DNA from: Arcticimaribacter sp002477625
GTDB taxonomy: Bacteria > Bacteroidota > Bacteroidia > Flavobacteriales > Flavobacteriaceae
DNA: 64,000 nucleotides
Direction: 5' to 3'
NCBI GenBank assembly: GCA_943846665.1
Contig: OX044358.1
Location: 1,178,001 to 1,242,000 of the forward strand
Positions within the stretch are counted from its first letter, which is position 1, and every line of letters starts with the position of its first letter. Shown here one piece after another: positions 8,702-17,595 of the stretch. Both the position numbers and the translations under genes were made by a program. The notes below the pieces were generated by a model. That model made no database searches. It was not told where the DNA came from and saw nothing but the letters and a program-made list of their open reading frames with translations.

Positions 8702-10186
8702 TTATTGTGCTTTTGGCAGAGCGTCTGCAATTTTACGGTCGTTGGCCAAACGCGGAACTTTGTTCTGTCCGCCCAGTTTGCCAATCGATTTCATATACTT
8801 TTCAAAGCCTTGCTTTATTATCGGTTTTACAACAAGCTTGCGTAATACTTTGCCTTGAATCAGATCCTGATAATATACGTTTTGCTTTTCCATTTCCGCA
8901 TCTAAAGCGGTCTCAAATGCTCCCATATCTTCTGGCTCTTGATCAAATTCAATACACCATTCGTGGTAGGGCAACCCTGATTCTGGCTTTACTTGGGGGG
9001 CAACCGTAAACTCTCGGATTCGAACAGGCGTCCCTTCTGTTACTTTTTTGAGCGCTGTTTCTACTTCTTTTCCAATAACGTGTTCTCCAAATGCAGAAAT
9101 AAAATGTTTGATTCTTCCAGTTACTACCAAACGATAGGGCGCTGTAGAAACAAAACGAACCGTATCTCCAATATTGTAGGCCCATAAACCCGCATTGGTA
9201 GAAATTATTAGAGCATAATTAACTCCTAAAACTACTTCGCCAAGGGTATATCGTTTTGGGTTTTCTTGTTGCATTTCATCGACCCGTATAAACTCATAGA
9301 AAATTCCATTATTCAAGAGCAAGAGCAAACCCTCTTGCTTGGGAATGTCTTGATAAGCAAAAAAGCCTTCGGAGGCTGGGAACAGCTCCAAGGTGTCTAC
9401 CGATCGTCCAATGAGGTTTTTAAAGACACTTTTATAGGGCTCAAAATTTACTCCTCCGTAAACGAAGAGCGAAAAGTTTTTGAACAAATCGCCAACATCT
9501 TGATTGGTTTGACTTTTTGTTTTTTCGAAATACATCTGAACCCAGGAAGGTATTCCACCAATAAGCGTCATGTCTTCTGCTACTGTTTCGGCAACAATCG
9601 CGTTTACTTTTTCTTCCCAGTCTTCGATACAATTGGTTTCCCAGCTGGGCATGCGGCTTTTTTGTAGATAGGAAGGGACGTAGTGTGCTACAATTCCTGA
9701 TAAGCGCCCCAAAGCAATTCCGTTTTTATAATCCAGCTCCGGACTCCCTTGAACAAAGATTTGTTTTCCTTTCAAAAAGCTCGTGTTTCCCGTATAGTGT
9801 ATATAGGTAAGTATGGCGTCTCGCGCTGCAGTAATGTGGGTTGGCATGGATTCTTCGGTAATCGGAATGTATTTAGCCCCAGAAGTTGTACCACTTGTTT
9901 TGGAAAAATAAATTGGCTTCCCTGGCCATAAGATGTCTTCTTCGCCAGCAACAATTCGGTCTACATAGATGCGTAATGCTTCATAGTCTCGAACAGGAAC
10001 CTGTTGCGCAAAATCTGAGGGTTGTGTAATGGATGAAAAATTATGATCTTTTCCAAAAAGGGTTTTTCTCCCGGAAGCAATGAGTTTTTGAAAGGTTTTT
10101 TGTTGAGCCTGAACCGGGTTATTTACCCATTTTTGGTTTTTTTTAAAGATGACTTTAGCAAATATTTTTGCTGCTACTTGCTTCAT
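8702..10186 (-). CDS. GH3 auxin-responsive promoter family ligase
   Basis: The 494-residue protein matches the GH3 family of acyl-adenylate-forming enzymes. The phosphate-binding motif SKTSGTTSGAKYIPIT is at about 109-124 and the later region ELFPASEGFFAYQ holds the second nucleotide motif. In plants GH3 enzymes join amino acids to jasmonate or auxin; the bacterial role is not established, and a Bacteroidota copy is common. Here it is the second gene of the envelope operon, 12 bases behind the M23 peptidase and abutting rfbB, so a role in modifying an envelope component is a reasonable but unproven inference. No signal peptide; cytoplasmic. Confidence 0.88.
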   Translation of the reverse strand: MKQVAAKIFAKVIFKKNQKWVNNPVQAQQKTFQKLIASGRKTLFGKDHNFSSITQPSDFAQQVPVRDYEALRIYVDRIVAGEEDILWPGKPIYFSKTSGTTSGAKYIPITEESMPTHITAARDAILTYIHYTGNTSFLKGKQIFVQGSPELDYKNGIALGRLSGIVAHYVPSYLQKSRMPSWETNCIEDWEEKVNAIVAETVAEDMTLIGGIPSWVQMYFEKTKSQTNQDVGDLFKNFSLFVYGGVNFEPYKSVFKNLIGRSVDTLELFPASEGFFAYQDIPKQEGLLLLLNNGIFYEFIRVDEMQQENPKRYTLGEVVLGVNYALIISTNAGLWAYNIGDTVRFVSTAPYRLVVTGRIKHFISAFGEHVIGKEVETALKKVTEGTPVRIREFTVAPQVKPESGLPYHEWCIEFDQEPEDMGAFETALDAEMEKQNVYYQDLIQGKVLRKLVVKPIIKQGFEKYMKSIGKLGGQNKVPRLANDRKIADALPKAQ

Positions 10187-10198
10187 TCTTTTGTCTTG

Positions 10199-11071
10199 TT
10201 ATTTAGAAAAGTCAATAAAACTTTCGGGGTTCATTGGGTATCCATCACTCCAAAGCTCAAAATGTAAATGCCACCCTGTGGATAACTCTCCTGTATTTCC
10301 GGCGGAAGCAATCACTTCCCCTGCTACCACATAGTCTCCTTGTTGTTTGCTCAACGAAGCGTTGTGTTTGTAAGCAGAAATTAAGCCGAATGGGTGTTCA
10401 ATGATGATTACATGACCCGTGCCAGCTGTCCATTCCGAAAAAATAACCGTTCCATCGGCAACTGCCTTGATGGGGGCATTTTCTTTGAGTACAATGTCAA
10501 CGGCATAGTGCTTATTCGTTGGGTCATAGGTTTGCGATAGATCGCCTTGGGCTGGAGGAAAAAGAACAAAATTGATCTTGCTTTTTGATCCTCCTTGAAA
10601 ATTATACTTGTCTTCTTGATCTACCATGGCCCTCAAAAGAGAATCATCAATACTCGTAGAAACAATTGCTTTGGGGCGTTTAGAAAAACTGTCTAATGTT
10701 ATGGGGCTTTCATTTAGTTCCTCGAACTTAAGGTCGCCTACCAATACCTGTTGAATGGAGTTTAAGTATCGGATGGATTGATCGTATGCTCTGTTTAAAG
10801 AATCAAGTTTTATTGCGTTTTCTGCAGCTTGCGCCCGCATAGCAGTTGAAGAATATCCAGGCATAAATTCTTTGAGCGGTGTAGAAGCGATTAAAAGAAC
10901 GGTTCCCGTCACAAAGATGGAAATTAGAAGAATGGAAATAATCATAACGTTTAATCGCGTCAAACGGAAGTACAATTGTTCTTCATACGTTTCCTCGTTC
11001 AAGACCACTAAACGGTACTTGTTCAGTAGTTTTTGCTTTAATTTTCCTCTTTTTTTTGGTTCTTTTCCCAT
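10199..11071 (-). CDS. M23 family (LytM-type) peptidoglycan endopeptidase
   Basis: The 290-residue protein has a basic cytoplasmic N terminus, one transmembrane helix (about 38-58), a linker, and a C-terminal LytM domain. The zinc motifs are HYAVD (HxxxD) and HLHFELW (HxH), with GHVIIIEH and GNTGELSTGWHLH in the expected order. All catalytic residues are therefore present, so it should cut peptide cross-links in the periplasm. It is probably the first gene of the operon that continues into GH3 and rfb genes; divergent tatA lies upstream. Confidence 0.9.
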   Translation of the reverse strand: MGKEPKKRGKLKQKLLNKYRLVVLNEETYEEQLYFRLTRLNVMIISILLISIFVTGTVLLIASTPLKEFMPGYSSTAMRAQAAENAIKLDSLNRAYDQSIRYLNSIQQVLVGDLKFEELNESPITLDSFSKRPKAIVSTSIDDSLLRAMVDQEDKYNFQGGSKSKINFVLFPPAQGDLSQTYDPTNKHYAVDIVLKENAPIKAVADGTVIFSEWTAGTGHVIIIEHPFGLISAYKHNASLSKQQGDYVVAGEVIASAGNTGELSTGWHLHFELWSDGYPMNPESFIDFSK

Positions 11072-11156
11072 GATCTAGCACAAATATAAAGAAACCCTTG
11101 GTTAAAAATTACTGCTTTCCCTGATCAAAATATGGATTCCCTATAATAATTCTTTT

Positions 11157-11164
11157 TACATTTG
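11157..11164 (+). promoter_or_regulatory. Minus-7 box for tatA
   Basis: TACATTTG fits the Bacteroidota TAnnTTTG box. It predicts a transcript start near 11168, 12 bases ahead of ATG 11180, and it overlaps the TTG at 11162, which argues against that TTG as start codon. Confidence 0.55.
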
Positions 11165-11179
11165 TTGAAAATCAATGAT

Positions 11180-11377
11180 ATGATAAGTTTAGTAGTTTTT
11201 TTAGGAATGATTGGAGGCCCTCAAATAATCCTCATCGTCCTTGTAGTTTTATTGCTTTTTGGAGGTAGAAAAATTCCTGAATTGATGCGTGGACTCGGAA
11301 GCGGTATTAAGGAATTTAAAAATGCTACAAAAGAAGAGGAAGAAGATGCCTCAAAAATTGAAAAGAAAAAAGACTAA
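11180..11377 (+). CDS. tatA: Sec-independent translocase subunit TatA/E
   Basis: The 65-residue product (ATG 11180) has one N-terminal helix (about 8-27), the FGGRKIPELMRGLGSGIKEF amphipathic hinge typical of TatA, and an acidic/basic charged tail. TatA oligomers form the pore for folded proteins with twin-arginine signals. I preferred ATG 11180 over an in-frame TTG 18 bases upstream because the latter lies in the promoter box. tatC is not in the window. Confidence 0.93.
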   Translation: MISLVVFLGMIGGPQIILIVLVVLLLFGGRKIPELMRGLGSGIKEFKNATKEEEEDASKIEKKKD

Positions 11378-11384
11378 CCCTCTT

Positions 11385-12347
11385 TTATTCGTTTTGCTTA
11401 AACGAGGATATAATCGTGTTCAATTCGAACATATAATCGCGTTTATTTAAAGACGGTGCAAAGGCAAAGCCTTCAACAATGATCCATCGGTCATTCTTTT
11501 CGTCTTTGACCTTATAGTTTACAAAGGGTCCGGCCATAAAATCTTTTTTTACTTCCCACATTCCTTTCGTCAAATAGGCTTCTTTTCCATCCAATTCTGT
11601 CTTGTATAGATAGGGAAGATAGGCTTCTTCTGTAATCATATGGCTACCGGGTAATCTCCCCGGAACATATAATTTTCCAATAGAATCCCGCATATTCTTT
11701 ATCTGAGTTAATGGATTCGAAGACACAGAATTTAAGGGTAGCGAATACACAATCAGGTTCAATGTTCCTTTTTGTACGGGTTTTTCAATCCAAGTGAAGT
11801 TGGTGGTGTCTTTAACTGTTTTATAGGCCGAGGGATAAGTCAAACTTATCTTGAATCGGTTTTCGAGCGTGTTCTCGTTTGCTTTGGCCTTTTTAATCCT
11901 TCTCAGCTTTTCTTTACGTTCATTTTCTTGAAATAACTCTTGAATAAGGGTAGCGTTTTCGCGAACATATTCCGCCATAAGTTCTTGGTCCTCTCCTTTA
12001 AAAAAAGCGACAATTTGTGGCTTTGCAAATTGATCTTGTCTCAATTCGAAAGACGCTAAGCTGTCTTTTTTAAACCACAGGATGTTGCGGCTGTTTCGAG
12101 CAAATCCATCAAATGCCTTGGGATGCAGTTGTTTCATGGAAAAACGAGGCTCGTCCATTGGAAGCCCCTCATAAATAGTCGCGATTTCGTTTCGAACGGC
12201 ATCGCCCAAAACACCCTCCCATTGGGCATTGTTCATGACAACGGTTACTTGGTTGAGATTCCCGTTAGAATCAGGAACGTACCGTTGCTCTTTTTTTGAT
12301 GAACAGGCCGTTGCCATGCAAGCTAAAATAAGAATGTGTTTTTTCAT
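11385..12347 (-). CDS. DUF4837 family lipoprotein
   Basis: The 320-residue protein begins with a lipoprotein signal (lipobox around MATAC, Cys15). The body matches DUF4837, a Bacteroidota-specific family of unknown function: QVTVVMNNAQWEG near residue 33, then a charged segment rich in Lys and Glu near 140-155, then two repeated beta-rich halves containing WIEKP and WEVKKDFMAGPFVNY. The ends of tatA and this gene face each other with seven bases between. Function unknown; envelope location likely. Confidence 0.8.
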   Translation of the reverse strand: MKKHILILACMATACSSKKEQRYVPDSNGNLNQVTVVMNNAQWEGVLGDAVRNEIATIYEGLPMDEPRFSMKQLHPKAFDGFARNSRNILWFKKDSLASFELRQDQFAKPQIVAFFKGEDQELMAEYVRENATLIQELFQENERKEKLRRIKKAKANENTLENRFKISLTYPSAYKTVKDTTNFTWIEKPVQKGTLNLIVYSLPLNSVSSNPLTQIKNMRDSIGKLYVPGRLPGSHMITEEAYLPYLYKTELDGKEAYLTKGMWEVKKDFMAGPFVNYKVKDEKNDRWIIVEGFAFAPSLNKRDYMFELNTIISSFKQNE

Positions 12348-12424
12348 AGGGATCTTCCTTTTCTTGGATTATAGTATGGGCAAAAACCATTCCAATAGCC
12401 GCCTGAATGACATGAGCTGTCGCT

Positions 12425-13612
12425 TTAGTCTCTCAATACAGCAATTCCTGGAAGGTCTTTTCCTTCTAGACTTTCTAGCATGGCTCCACCTCCGGTAGAA
12501 ACATAACTTACTCGATTTTCGAAGCCAAATTGTTTTACTGCAGCTACAGAATCTCCTCCACCTACTAGTGAAAAAGCACCTTGAGAAGTGCTTTGAGCTA
12601 TTGCTTCTCCTAAGGCAATGGTTCCTTTTGCAAAGTTTTCGAATTCAAAAACACCAACAGGTCCATTCCAAAGAATAGTTTTAGATTGCGCTATAACCGC
12701 TCCAAATTTTGCTATACTTTCTGGCCCAGAATCAAGCCCCATCCATTTGTCGGGGATGGATCCGATGGGAGTGATTTGACTTTTAGCGTTGTTATCAAAG
12801 TCATCGGTACATACTACGTCTATTGGTAAGTGTATTTGAACATTTTTAGCTGCGGCTTGCTCCAAAAGGTCCTTTGTGTATTGTAAATAATCATCTTCAC
12901 AAAGCGAATCGCCGATACTTCCGCCCTGGGCTTTAATAAAAGTATAGGCCATTCCTCCTCCAATGATGAGGTGATCGATTTTATCGAGAATATTAGCAAT
13001 GATTGTAATTTTAGAAGAAACTTTTGCTCCTCCTAAGATTGCTAAAACTGGTTTTTCACCGGTCTTCATTACTTGGTCTATTGCGTTTACTTCTTGCTCT
13101 AATAATTTTCCAAAGGCCTTTTTGTTTTGGAAAAAAGAGGCGATGATGGCTGTTGAAGCATGCGCTCTGTGTGCGGTCCCAAATGCATCGTTTACATATA
13201 CCGACCCGAGATTGGATAGTTGTTTCGCAAAATCTTCGTCTCCTTGAGTTTCTTCATCGTAAAACCGAAGGTTTTCTAACAATAAAACCTGTCCGCTCTG
13301 AAGAGCGTTGGCGAGTTCTTGAGTTGCCGTTCCGACACAGTCTTGAGCAAAAGTAACAGGAACTTCCAAAATATCGGAAATGGTTTGTTGAACCTGTTCT
13401 AATGAAAATTTAAGGTCTTTGCCTTTAGGGCGACCCAGGTGGGACATTAAAATACAGCTACCCCCTTTGGAAAGAATATAATCGATCGTAGGTTTTGCAG
13501 CACGGATTCTTGTGTCGTCGGTGACCTTTCCCTCCTCATCTATAGGGACATTAAAGTCTACACGGATTAAAACTTTTTCGTTATTCAGTGAAAGTTTTTC
13601 AAGGGTCTTCAT
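12425..13612 (-). CDS. pgk: Phosphoglycerate kinase
   Basis: The 395-residue enzyme has full family length. RVDFNVPID near 17-25 is the substrate-binding PGK signature, SHLGRPKG (59-66) binds the triose phosphate, and the C-terminal GGGDSVAAVKQFG segment binds the nucleotide. It makes ATP from 1,3-bisphosphoglycerate in glycolysis and works in reverse in gluconeogenesis. Monocistronic by spacing (gaps on both sides). Confidence 0.97.
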   Translation of the reverse strand: MKTLEKLSLNNEKVLIRVDFNVPIDEEGKVTDDTRIRAAKPTIDYILSKGGSCILMSHLGRPKGKDLKFSLEQVQQTISDILEVPVTFAQDCVGTATQELANALQSGQVLLLENLRFYDEETQGDEDFAKQLSNLGSVYVNDAFGTAHRAHASTAIIASFFQNKKAFGKLLEQEVNAIDQVMKTGEKPVLAILGGAKVSSKITIIANILDKIDHLIIGGGMAYTFIKAQGGSIGDSLCEDDYLQYTKDLLEQAAAKNVQIHLPIDVVCTDDFDNNAKSQITPIGSIPDKWMGLDSGPESIAKFGAVIAQSKTILWNGPVGVFEFENFAKGTIALGEAIAQSTSQGAFSLVGGGDSVAAVKQFGFENRVSYVSTGGGAMLESLEGKDLPGIAVLRD

Positions 13613-13697
13613 TTAATAAAATTTTAGGGCAAAAATAGTAGAATAAACCGAAACTATTGCAGCAGGAGCCGAAAGCTTTTTGAAATTAAAATTAGAT

Positions 13698-13705
13698 TAT
13701 CTTTG
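13698..13705 (+). promoter_or_regulatory. Minus-7 box, probable leaderless start of the delta-prime gene
   Basis: TATCTTTG fits TAnnTTTG and ends four bases before ATG 13709, so transcription may begin at or near the start codon itself. Confidence 0.45.
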
Positions 13706-13708
13706 AAG

Positions 13709-14851
13709 ATGTTTATCAATCAAATTCGTGGACAAGAGCCATTAAAAAAAACACTACTTTTTTCTTTACAATCAAGTCAACTTCCTCATAGTCAGTGTTT
13801 TATTGACCGTTCTGGGCGTGGGGGCCTCGCGCTTGCTGTTGCCCTTGCTCTGGAGATTTTGTGGGACGAAGAAAGCCTTGCGCCACACTTAAACAAGGGA
13901 AAAGAGGCGTCCTTTTTTCTTGAACACCCCGATTTACACCTTATTTTTCCAGTGGCAACATCTGCTTCTGTTAGCAGCAAACCTAAGTGTTCTGATTACA
14001 TAAAACAGTTTCGATCCTTTGTAAGTGAAGCCCCTTACGGCGGATCCAATGATTGGATGCTTTCGATTGGATCTGAAAACAAACAGGGAAATATCAGTGT
14101 AGATGAAATCGACCTGCTTTTTAAGGCTTTACATTTGAAATCATTTTCTGGCGGTGCGAAAGTTTGTGTTCTTTGGGGGGTGGACAAATTGAATGTTCAG
14201 TCTGGAAATAAACTGCTAAAATTAATCGAAGAGCCACCAGAAAAAACCTTCTTTATCTTTGTTGCCGAAAACGAATTGGACTTACTGCCTACCATCAAAT
14301 CCCGTTGCCAGCTGTCTTCATTGAAACCGCTAAGCGCTGACATCATCAAAGAGGAACTGCTAAACCAAGGCTGTGAAGAAAACCTTGCGGTCTTTTATGC
14401 GGCCAATGCCGAAGGAAGCTTGGGTAAAGCATTAGAATCATTCCAAAACACAGAACAGCAAAGAGAATATGAAACCTTATTTGTACAATGTCTGCGTGCT
14501 GCGTTCAAAGCAAGCGGGAATAAAAGTGTTGTAATCGACCTGATAAGCTGGGCAAATACCATGGGGGCTTTAGGGAGAACGGTTCAAAAGGAGTTTCTCT
14601 TGTATAGTCTTCATTTCATTCGTCAGGCGTTATTGGTTTCTTATCAAACATCCTCTTTGGTTCATTTTCAATCCCTGACTGGTTTTAAAATAGAAAAATT
14701 TGCGCCTTTTGTTCATAGTGGAAATGCACAGGAATTGATCGAATTATTAGAAGAAACTTGTTATGCTGTAGATCGGAATGCCAATGGGAAAATTCTTTTT
14801 TCCGACTTTGCCTTGCGCATGACCCGTATCCTCAATAAGAAAGAATTGTAA
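13709..14851 (+). CDS. holB: DNA polymerase III subunit delta-prime
   Basis: The 380-residue product has the clamp-loader AAA+ layout: N-terminal GQEPLKKTL, P-loop region degenerate (RSGRGGLALAVAL, lacking GKT), HPDLHLIFP, sensor 1 region VCVLWGVDKLN with GNKLLKLIEEPPEKTFFIF, and the SRC motif TIKSRCQL. Loss of a working Walker A is normal for delta-prime, which acts as the stator of the clamp loader. I start at ATG 13709; a TTG six bases upstream lies in the promoter box. The stop directly abuts the stop of the convergent methyltransferase gene. Confidence 0.88.
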   Translation: MFINQIRGQEPLKKTLLFSLQSSQLPHSQCFIDRSGRGGLALAVALALEILWDEESLAPHLNKGKEASFFLEHPDLHLIFPVATSASVSSKPKCSDYIKQFRSFVSEAPYGGSNDWMLSIGSENKQGNISVDEIDLLFKALHLKSFSGGAKVCVLWGVDKLNVQSGNKLLKLIEEPPEKTFFIFVAENELDLLPTIKSRCQLSSLKPLSADIIKEELLNQGCEENLAVFYAANAEGSLGKALESFQNTEQQREYETLFVQCLRAAFKASGNKSVVIDLISWANTMGALGRTVQKEFLLYSLHFIRQALLVSYQTSSLVHFQSLTGFKIEKFAPFVHSGNAQELIELLEETCYAVDRNANGKILFSDFALRMTRILNKKEL

Positions 14852-15691
14852 TTATTTCGTCTTGCGAAATAGATAAACCAGTGAAGAATATTCCCCTGTC
14901 TTTTTAGCTTTCCAATTGGATTGGATTCCTCTAAAAATTCCTTTGAGTAGTGCAAATCGAGAACCTTTGTGCTTTTCGGATACATAGGCAATATAGAGTG
15001 CATCCAAAATGAGTGGATGCTGGGCAATGAGTTCAAAGCCACATGGCTCAATCAACTGTTTGATTCCTCTCTGTGAAAAGTGCCAAAGGTGTCGAGGAAC
15101 ATCATAGGCTGCCCAATATTCTGCATAGTGTAAGGCATCGAAGGCGTTGAGGTTTGGAACAGCAATCAACAGAATGTCGTTTGTGCTGAGTCGTTTCTGT
15201 ATTTCTTGTATACATTGATCCAAGTCCGATACGTGCTCCAGAACATGCCACAGACTAATCAGGTTGAATTTCTCTTGAGGCAACTGTTCCCAAGACGATA
15301 CAACCTTTAGCCCTTTTCGGATTGCTTGATCTCGTGCATGGGTATTTTTTTCAACACCAAAAGAAGCATAAGCCTTAGTCGATGTAAATTCCAAAAAGCC
15401 TCCTGTTCCGCAACCGTAATCTAAAACAGATGCATTGGCTTGGAGCCGTTTTTTAAACATCTTGTGTTTAACGCCAAACATATATTTGCGCGCCATTCGG
15501 TACAAAAGACCAACGACACTTTGTTGGGATTCATTGTGTGAAAGATAGGCCGCTGATTCGTAATAGGACCCTAGTTTATCTGCAGCCGGCTGTGGATGGG
15601 TAGCCGCGTACCCTTTCGACTCATCCCAACGTATTGAAAAGGTTTCTCCGGAAACCAGATAGTCTTGAGTAGAACACACCTCTTTTTTCAT
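14852..15691 (-). CDS. Class I SAM-dependent methyltransferase
   Basis: The 279-residue protein has the methyltransferase motif I VLDYGCGTGGFLE and post-motifs SLWHVLEHVSDLD and LLIAVPNLNAFDA of the Methyltransf_23 type. DVPRHLWHFS and the C-terminal hydrophobic region are typical of Bacteroidota members near mnmG. The substrate is unknown. It lies 30 bases behind mnmG on the same strand, with a parS-like site filling the gap, so it is probably co-transcribed with ybeY-mnmG. Confidence 0.85.
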   Translation of the reverse strand: MKKEVCSTQDYLVSGETFSIRWDESKGYAATHPQPAADKLGSYYESAAYLSHNESQQSVVGLLYRMARKYMFGVKHKMFKKRLQANASVLDYGCGTGGFLEFTSTKAYASFGVEKNTHARDQAIRKGLKVVSSWEQLPQEKFNLISLWHVLEHVSDLDQCIQEIQKRLSTNDILLIAVPNLNAFDALHYAEYWAAYDVPRHLWHFSQRGIKQLIEPCGFELIAQHPLILDALYIAYVSEKHKGSRFALLKGIFRGIQSNWKAKKTGEYSSLVYLFRKTK

Positions 15692-15705
15692 ACACGTTTT
15701 GTTTA

Positions 15706-15721
15706 TGTTCCACGTGAAACA
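15706..15721. promoter_or_regulatory. parS: parS-like ParB binding site 1
   Basis: TGTTCCACGTGAAACA is one base from the consensus parS palindrome TGTTTCACGTGAAACA and is a known kind of variant. It lies exactly between the mnmG stop (15722) and the methyltransferase start. Its reverse complement occurs at 17600-17615. Confidence 0.75.
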
Positions 15722-17593
15722 TTATCTTCCCAGCTTTACCAACAATACCGAAATATCACTTGGTTTGATCCCACTTATTCTTGAGGCCTGGGATATGGTT
15801 TGTGGTTTAATTTTATTTAATTTTTCTTTGGCTTCGTGTGATAAGGACGCCAGAATATTATAATCGAATAAGGGGGGAATAGCCACTGCCTCTAAGCGAT
15901 TGAGTTTGTCTGCATTCAACCGTTCTTTTTCGATATATCCCGAATATTTGATTTGCACCTCGACCTGCTCCTGCACATCTTGACTGATCTTATGCTCGTC
16001 AAGAAACTCCGATACAGCGGTTAATTTGCTCATGTCGTTCAGGTCAATCCCGGGACGGGAATAGATCTTGATCATTTTATCCGACTGTCGCATTGGAGCA
16101 GAATTCTTGGCTTCTAAAAGCGGATTCGCCTCTTTAGGAAGAACACTTGTTTTGGTGTAAAAATCTTTTAGCAAAGCGGTATGCTCGACCTTTCTGTTTA
16201 CCGCAAGCAAACGCTCTTCTTTGGCTAACCCCAAATTATACCCCAGCGGGGTGAGACGCAAATCGGCATTATCTTGTCGGAGCAAGGTGCGATATTCTGC
16301 TCGAGAAGTAAACATACGATACGGCTCTTCTGTGCCCTTGGTAATGAGGTCGTCTATAAGAACCCCGATGTAAGCCTCGCTGCGTTTCAATTGAAACTCT
16401 GATGCTCCTGTATGATAACGGTGGGCATTGATTCCTGCCATCAAGCCTTGCGCGCCTGCCTCTTCATAACCGGTTGTCCCGTTTATTTGTCCAGCAAAAA
16501 ACAGCCCTTTTACGAGCTTTGTTTGCAAACTATGGGTGAGCTGCGTTGGTGGGAAATAATCATATTCGATCGCGTAACCCGGTCTAAAAAACTTTACAGC
16601 TTCGAAACCTTTGACCTTTCTCAAAGCATCAAACTGAACATCTTCTGGAAGTGAAGTAGAAAAACCATTGATGTAATATTCTACCGTATTCCAACCTTCG
16701 GGTTCTACAAAAACCTGATGACGGTTTTTATCTGCAAAACGATCTACCTTATCTTCAATCGAAGGGCAGTAACGTGGTCCCAAACTTTTTATCGCACCAT
16801 TGAACATGGGCGAGCGATCAAAGCCTTTGCGTAAAGTCTCGTGCACTTCATCACTTGTATAGGTAATATGGCAACTGCGCTGTTGGGTTAAGGGTTTTGT
16901 TTCTGGGGAATAACTGAATTTAACTGGAACCGGGTCTCCGGGCTGCTCTTCCATGGCGTCAAAATTGAGCGAGCGACCATCCACTCGTGGTGGTGTTCCC
17001 GTTTTCATTCTCCCCGATTCAAAACCTTTGGCAAGCAGGGTTGCTGTCAAACCCGTTGAAGCACTTTCCCCTGCTCTACCCCCACCGAAATTTTTATCAC
17101 CAATATGGATAAGTCCGTTTAGAAAAGTTCCATTGGTAAGAATGACCGTTTTGGAATATATTTTTAAACCCAGAGAAGTAACTACACCTATAACGCTGTC
17201 GCCGTCAAATAAAAGGTCTTGAACCATGTCTTGATAGAAATCCAGATTCGGCGTTTGCTCCAATCGGTCCCTCCAAGCTTGAGCGAACATCATACGATCG
17301 GACTGAACTCTTGGGCTCCACATGGCAGGGCCCTTGGAGCGATTGAGCATTTTGAACTGAATCGCGCTGACATCAGAAACAATTCCACTATAACCGCCAA
17401 GGGCATCAATCTCCCGAACAATTTGCCCTTTTGCAATTCCGCCCATGGCAGGATTGCAAGACATTTGACCGATGGTCTGAAGGTTCATGGTTACCAATAG
17501 CGTTTTGGAGCCCATATTGGCCGCTGCAGCTGCAGCTTCTGCGCCAGCATGTCCGGCTCCAACAACGATAACATCATAGGGTGTTGTAAACAT
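15722..17593 (-). CDS. mnmG: tRNA uridine-5-carboxymethylaminomethyl modification enzyme MnmG
   Basis: From ATG 17593 the product has 623 residues, the usual MnmG length. The FAD motif GAGHAG is at 12-17, followed by the hallmark MSCNPAMGGIAKGQIVREID region, and the C-terminal part contains IKYSGYI and the coiled tail ending PSDISVLLVKLGR. With MnmE it modifies U34 of tRNAs reading split boxes. An in-frame ATG 33 bases upstream would overlap ybeY and has no family counterpart. It is two bases behind ybeY, and both gene ends carry parS-like sites. Confidence 0.95.
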   Translation of the reverse strand: MFTTPYDVIVVGAGHAGAEAAAAAANMGSKTLLVTMNLQTIGQMSCNPAMGGIAKGQIVREIDALGGYSGIVSDVSAIQFKMLNRSKGPAMWSPRVQSDRMMFAQAWRDRLEQTPNLDFYQDMVQDLLFDGDSVIGVVTSLGLKIYSKTVILTNGTFLNGLIHIGDKNFGGGRAGESASTGLTATLLAKGFESGRMKTGTPPRVDGRSLNFDAMEEQPGDPVPVKFSYSPETKPLTQQRSCHITYTSDEVHETLRKGFDRSPMFNGAIKSLGPRYCPSIEDKVDRFADKNRHQVFVEPEGWNTVEYYINGFSTSLPEDVQFDALRKVKGFEAVKFFRPGYAIEYDYFPPTQLTHSLQTKLVKGLFFAGQINGTTGYEEAGAQGLMAGINAHRYHTGASEFQLKRSEAYIGVLIDDLITKGTEEPYRMFTSRAEYRTLLRQDNADLRLTPLGYNLGLAKEERLLAVNRKVEHTALLKDFYTKTSVLPKEANPLLEAKNSAPMRQSDKMIKIYSRPGIDLNDMSKLTAVSEFLDEHKISQDVQEQVEVQIKYSGYIEKERLNADKLNRLEAVAIPPLFDYNILASLSHEAKEKLNKIKPQTISQASRISGIKPSDISVLLVKLGR

Positions 17594-17595
17594 CT

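Noticed and set aside
11162..11179. TTG at 11162 as tatA start
   Set aside because: It overlaps the minus-7 box and adds residues before the normal TatA N terminus.
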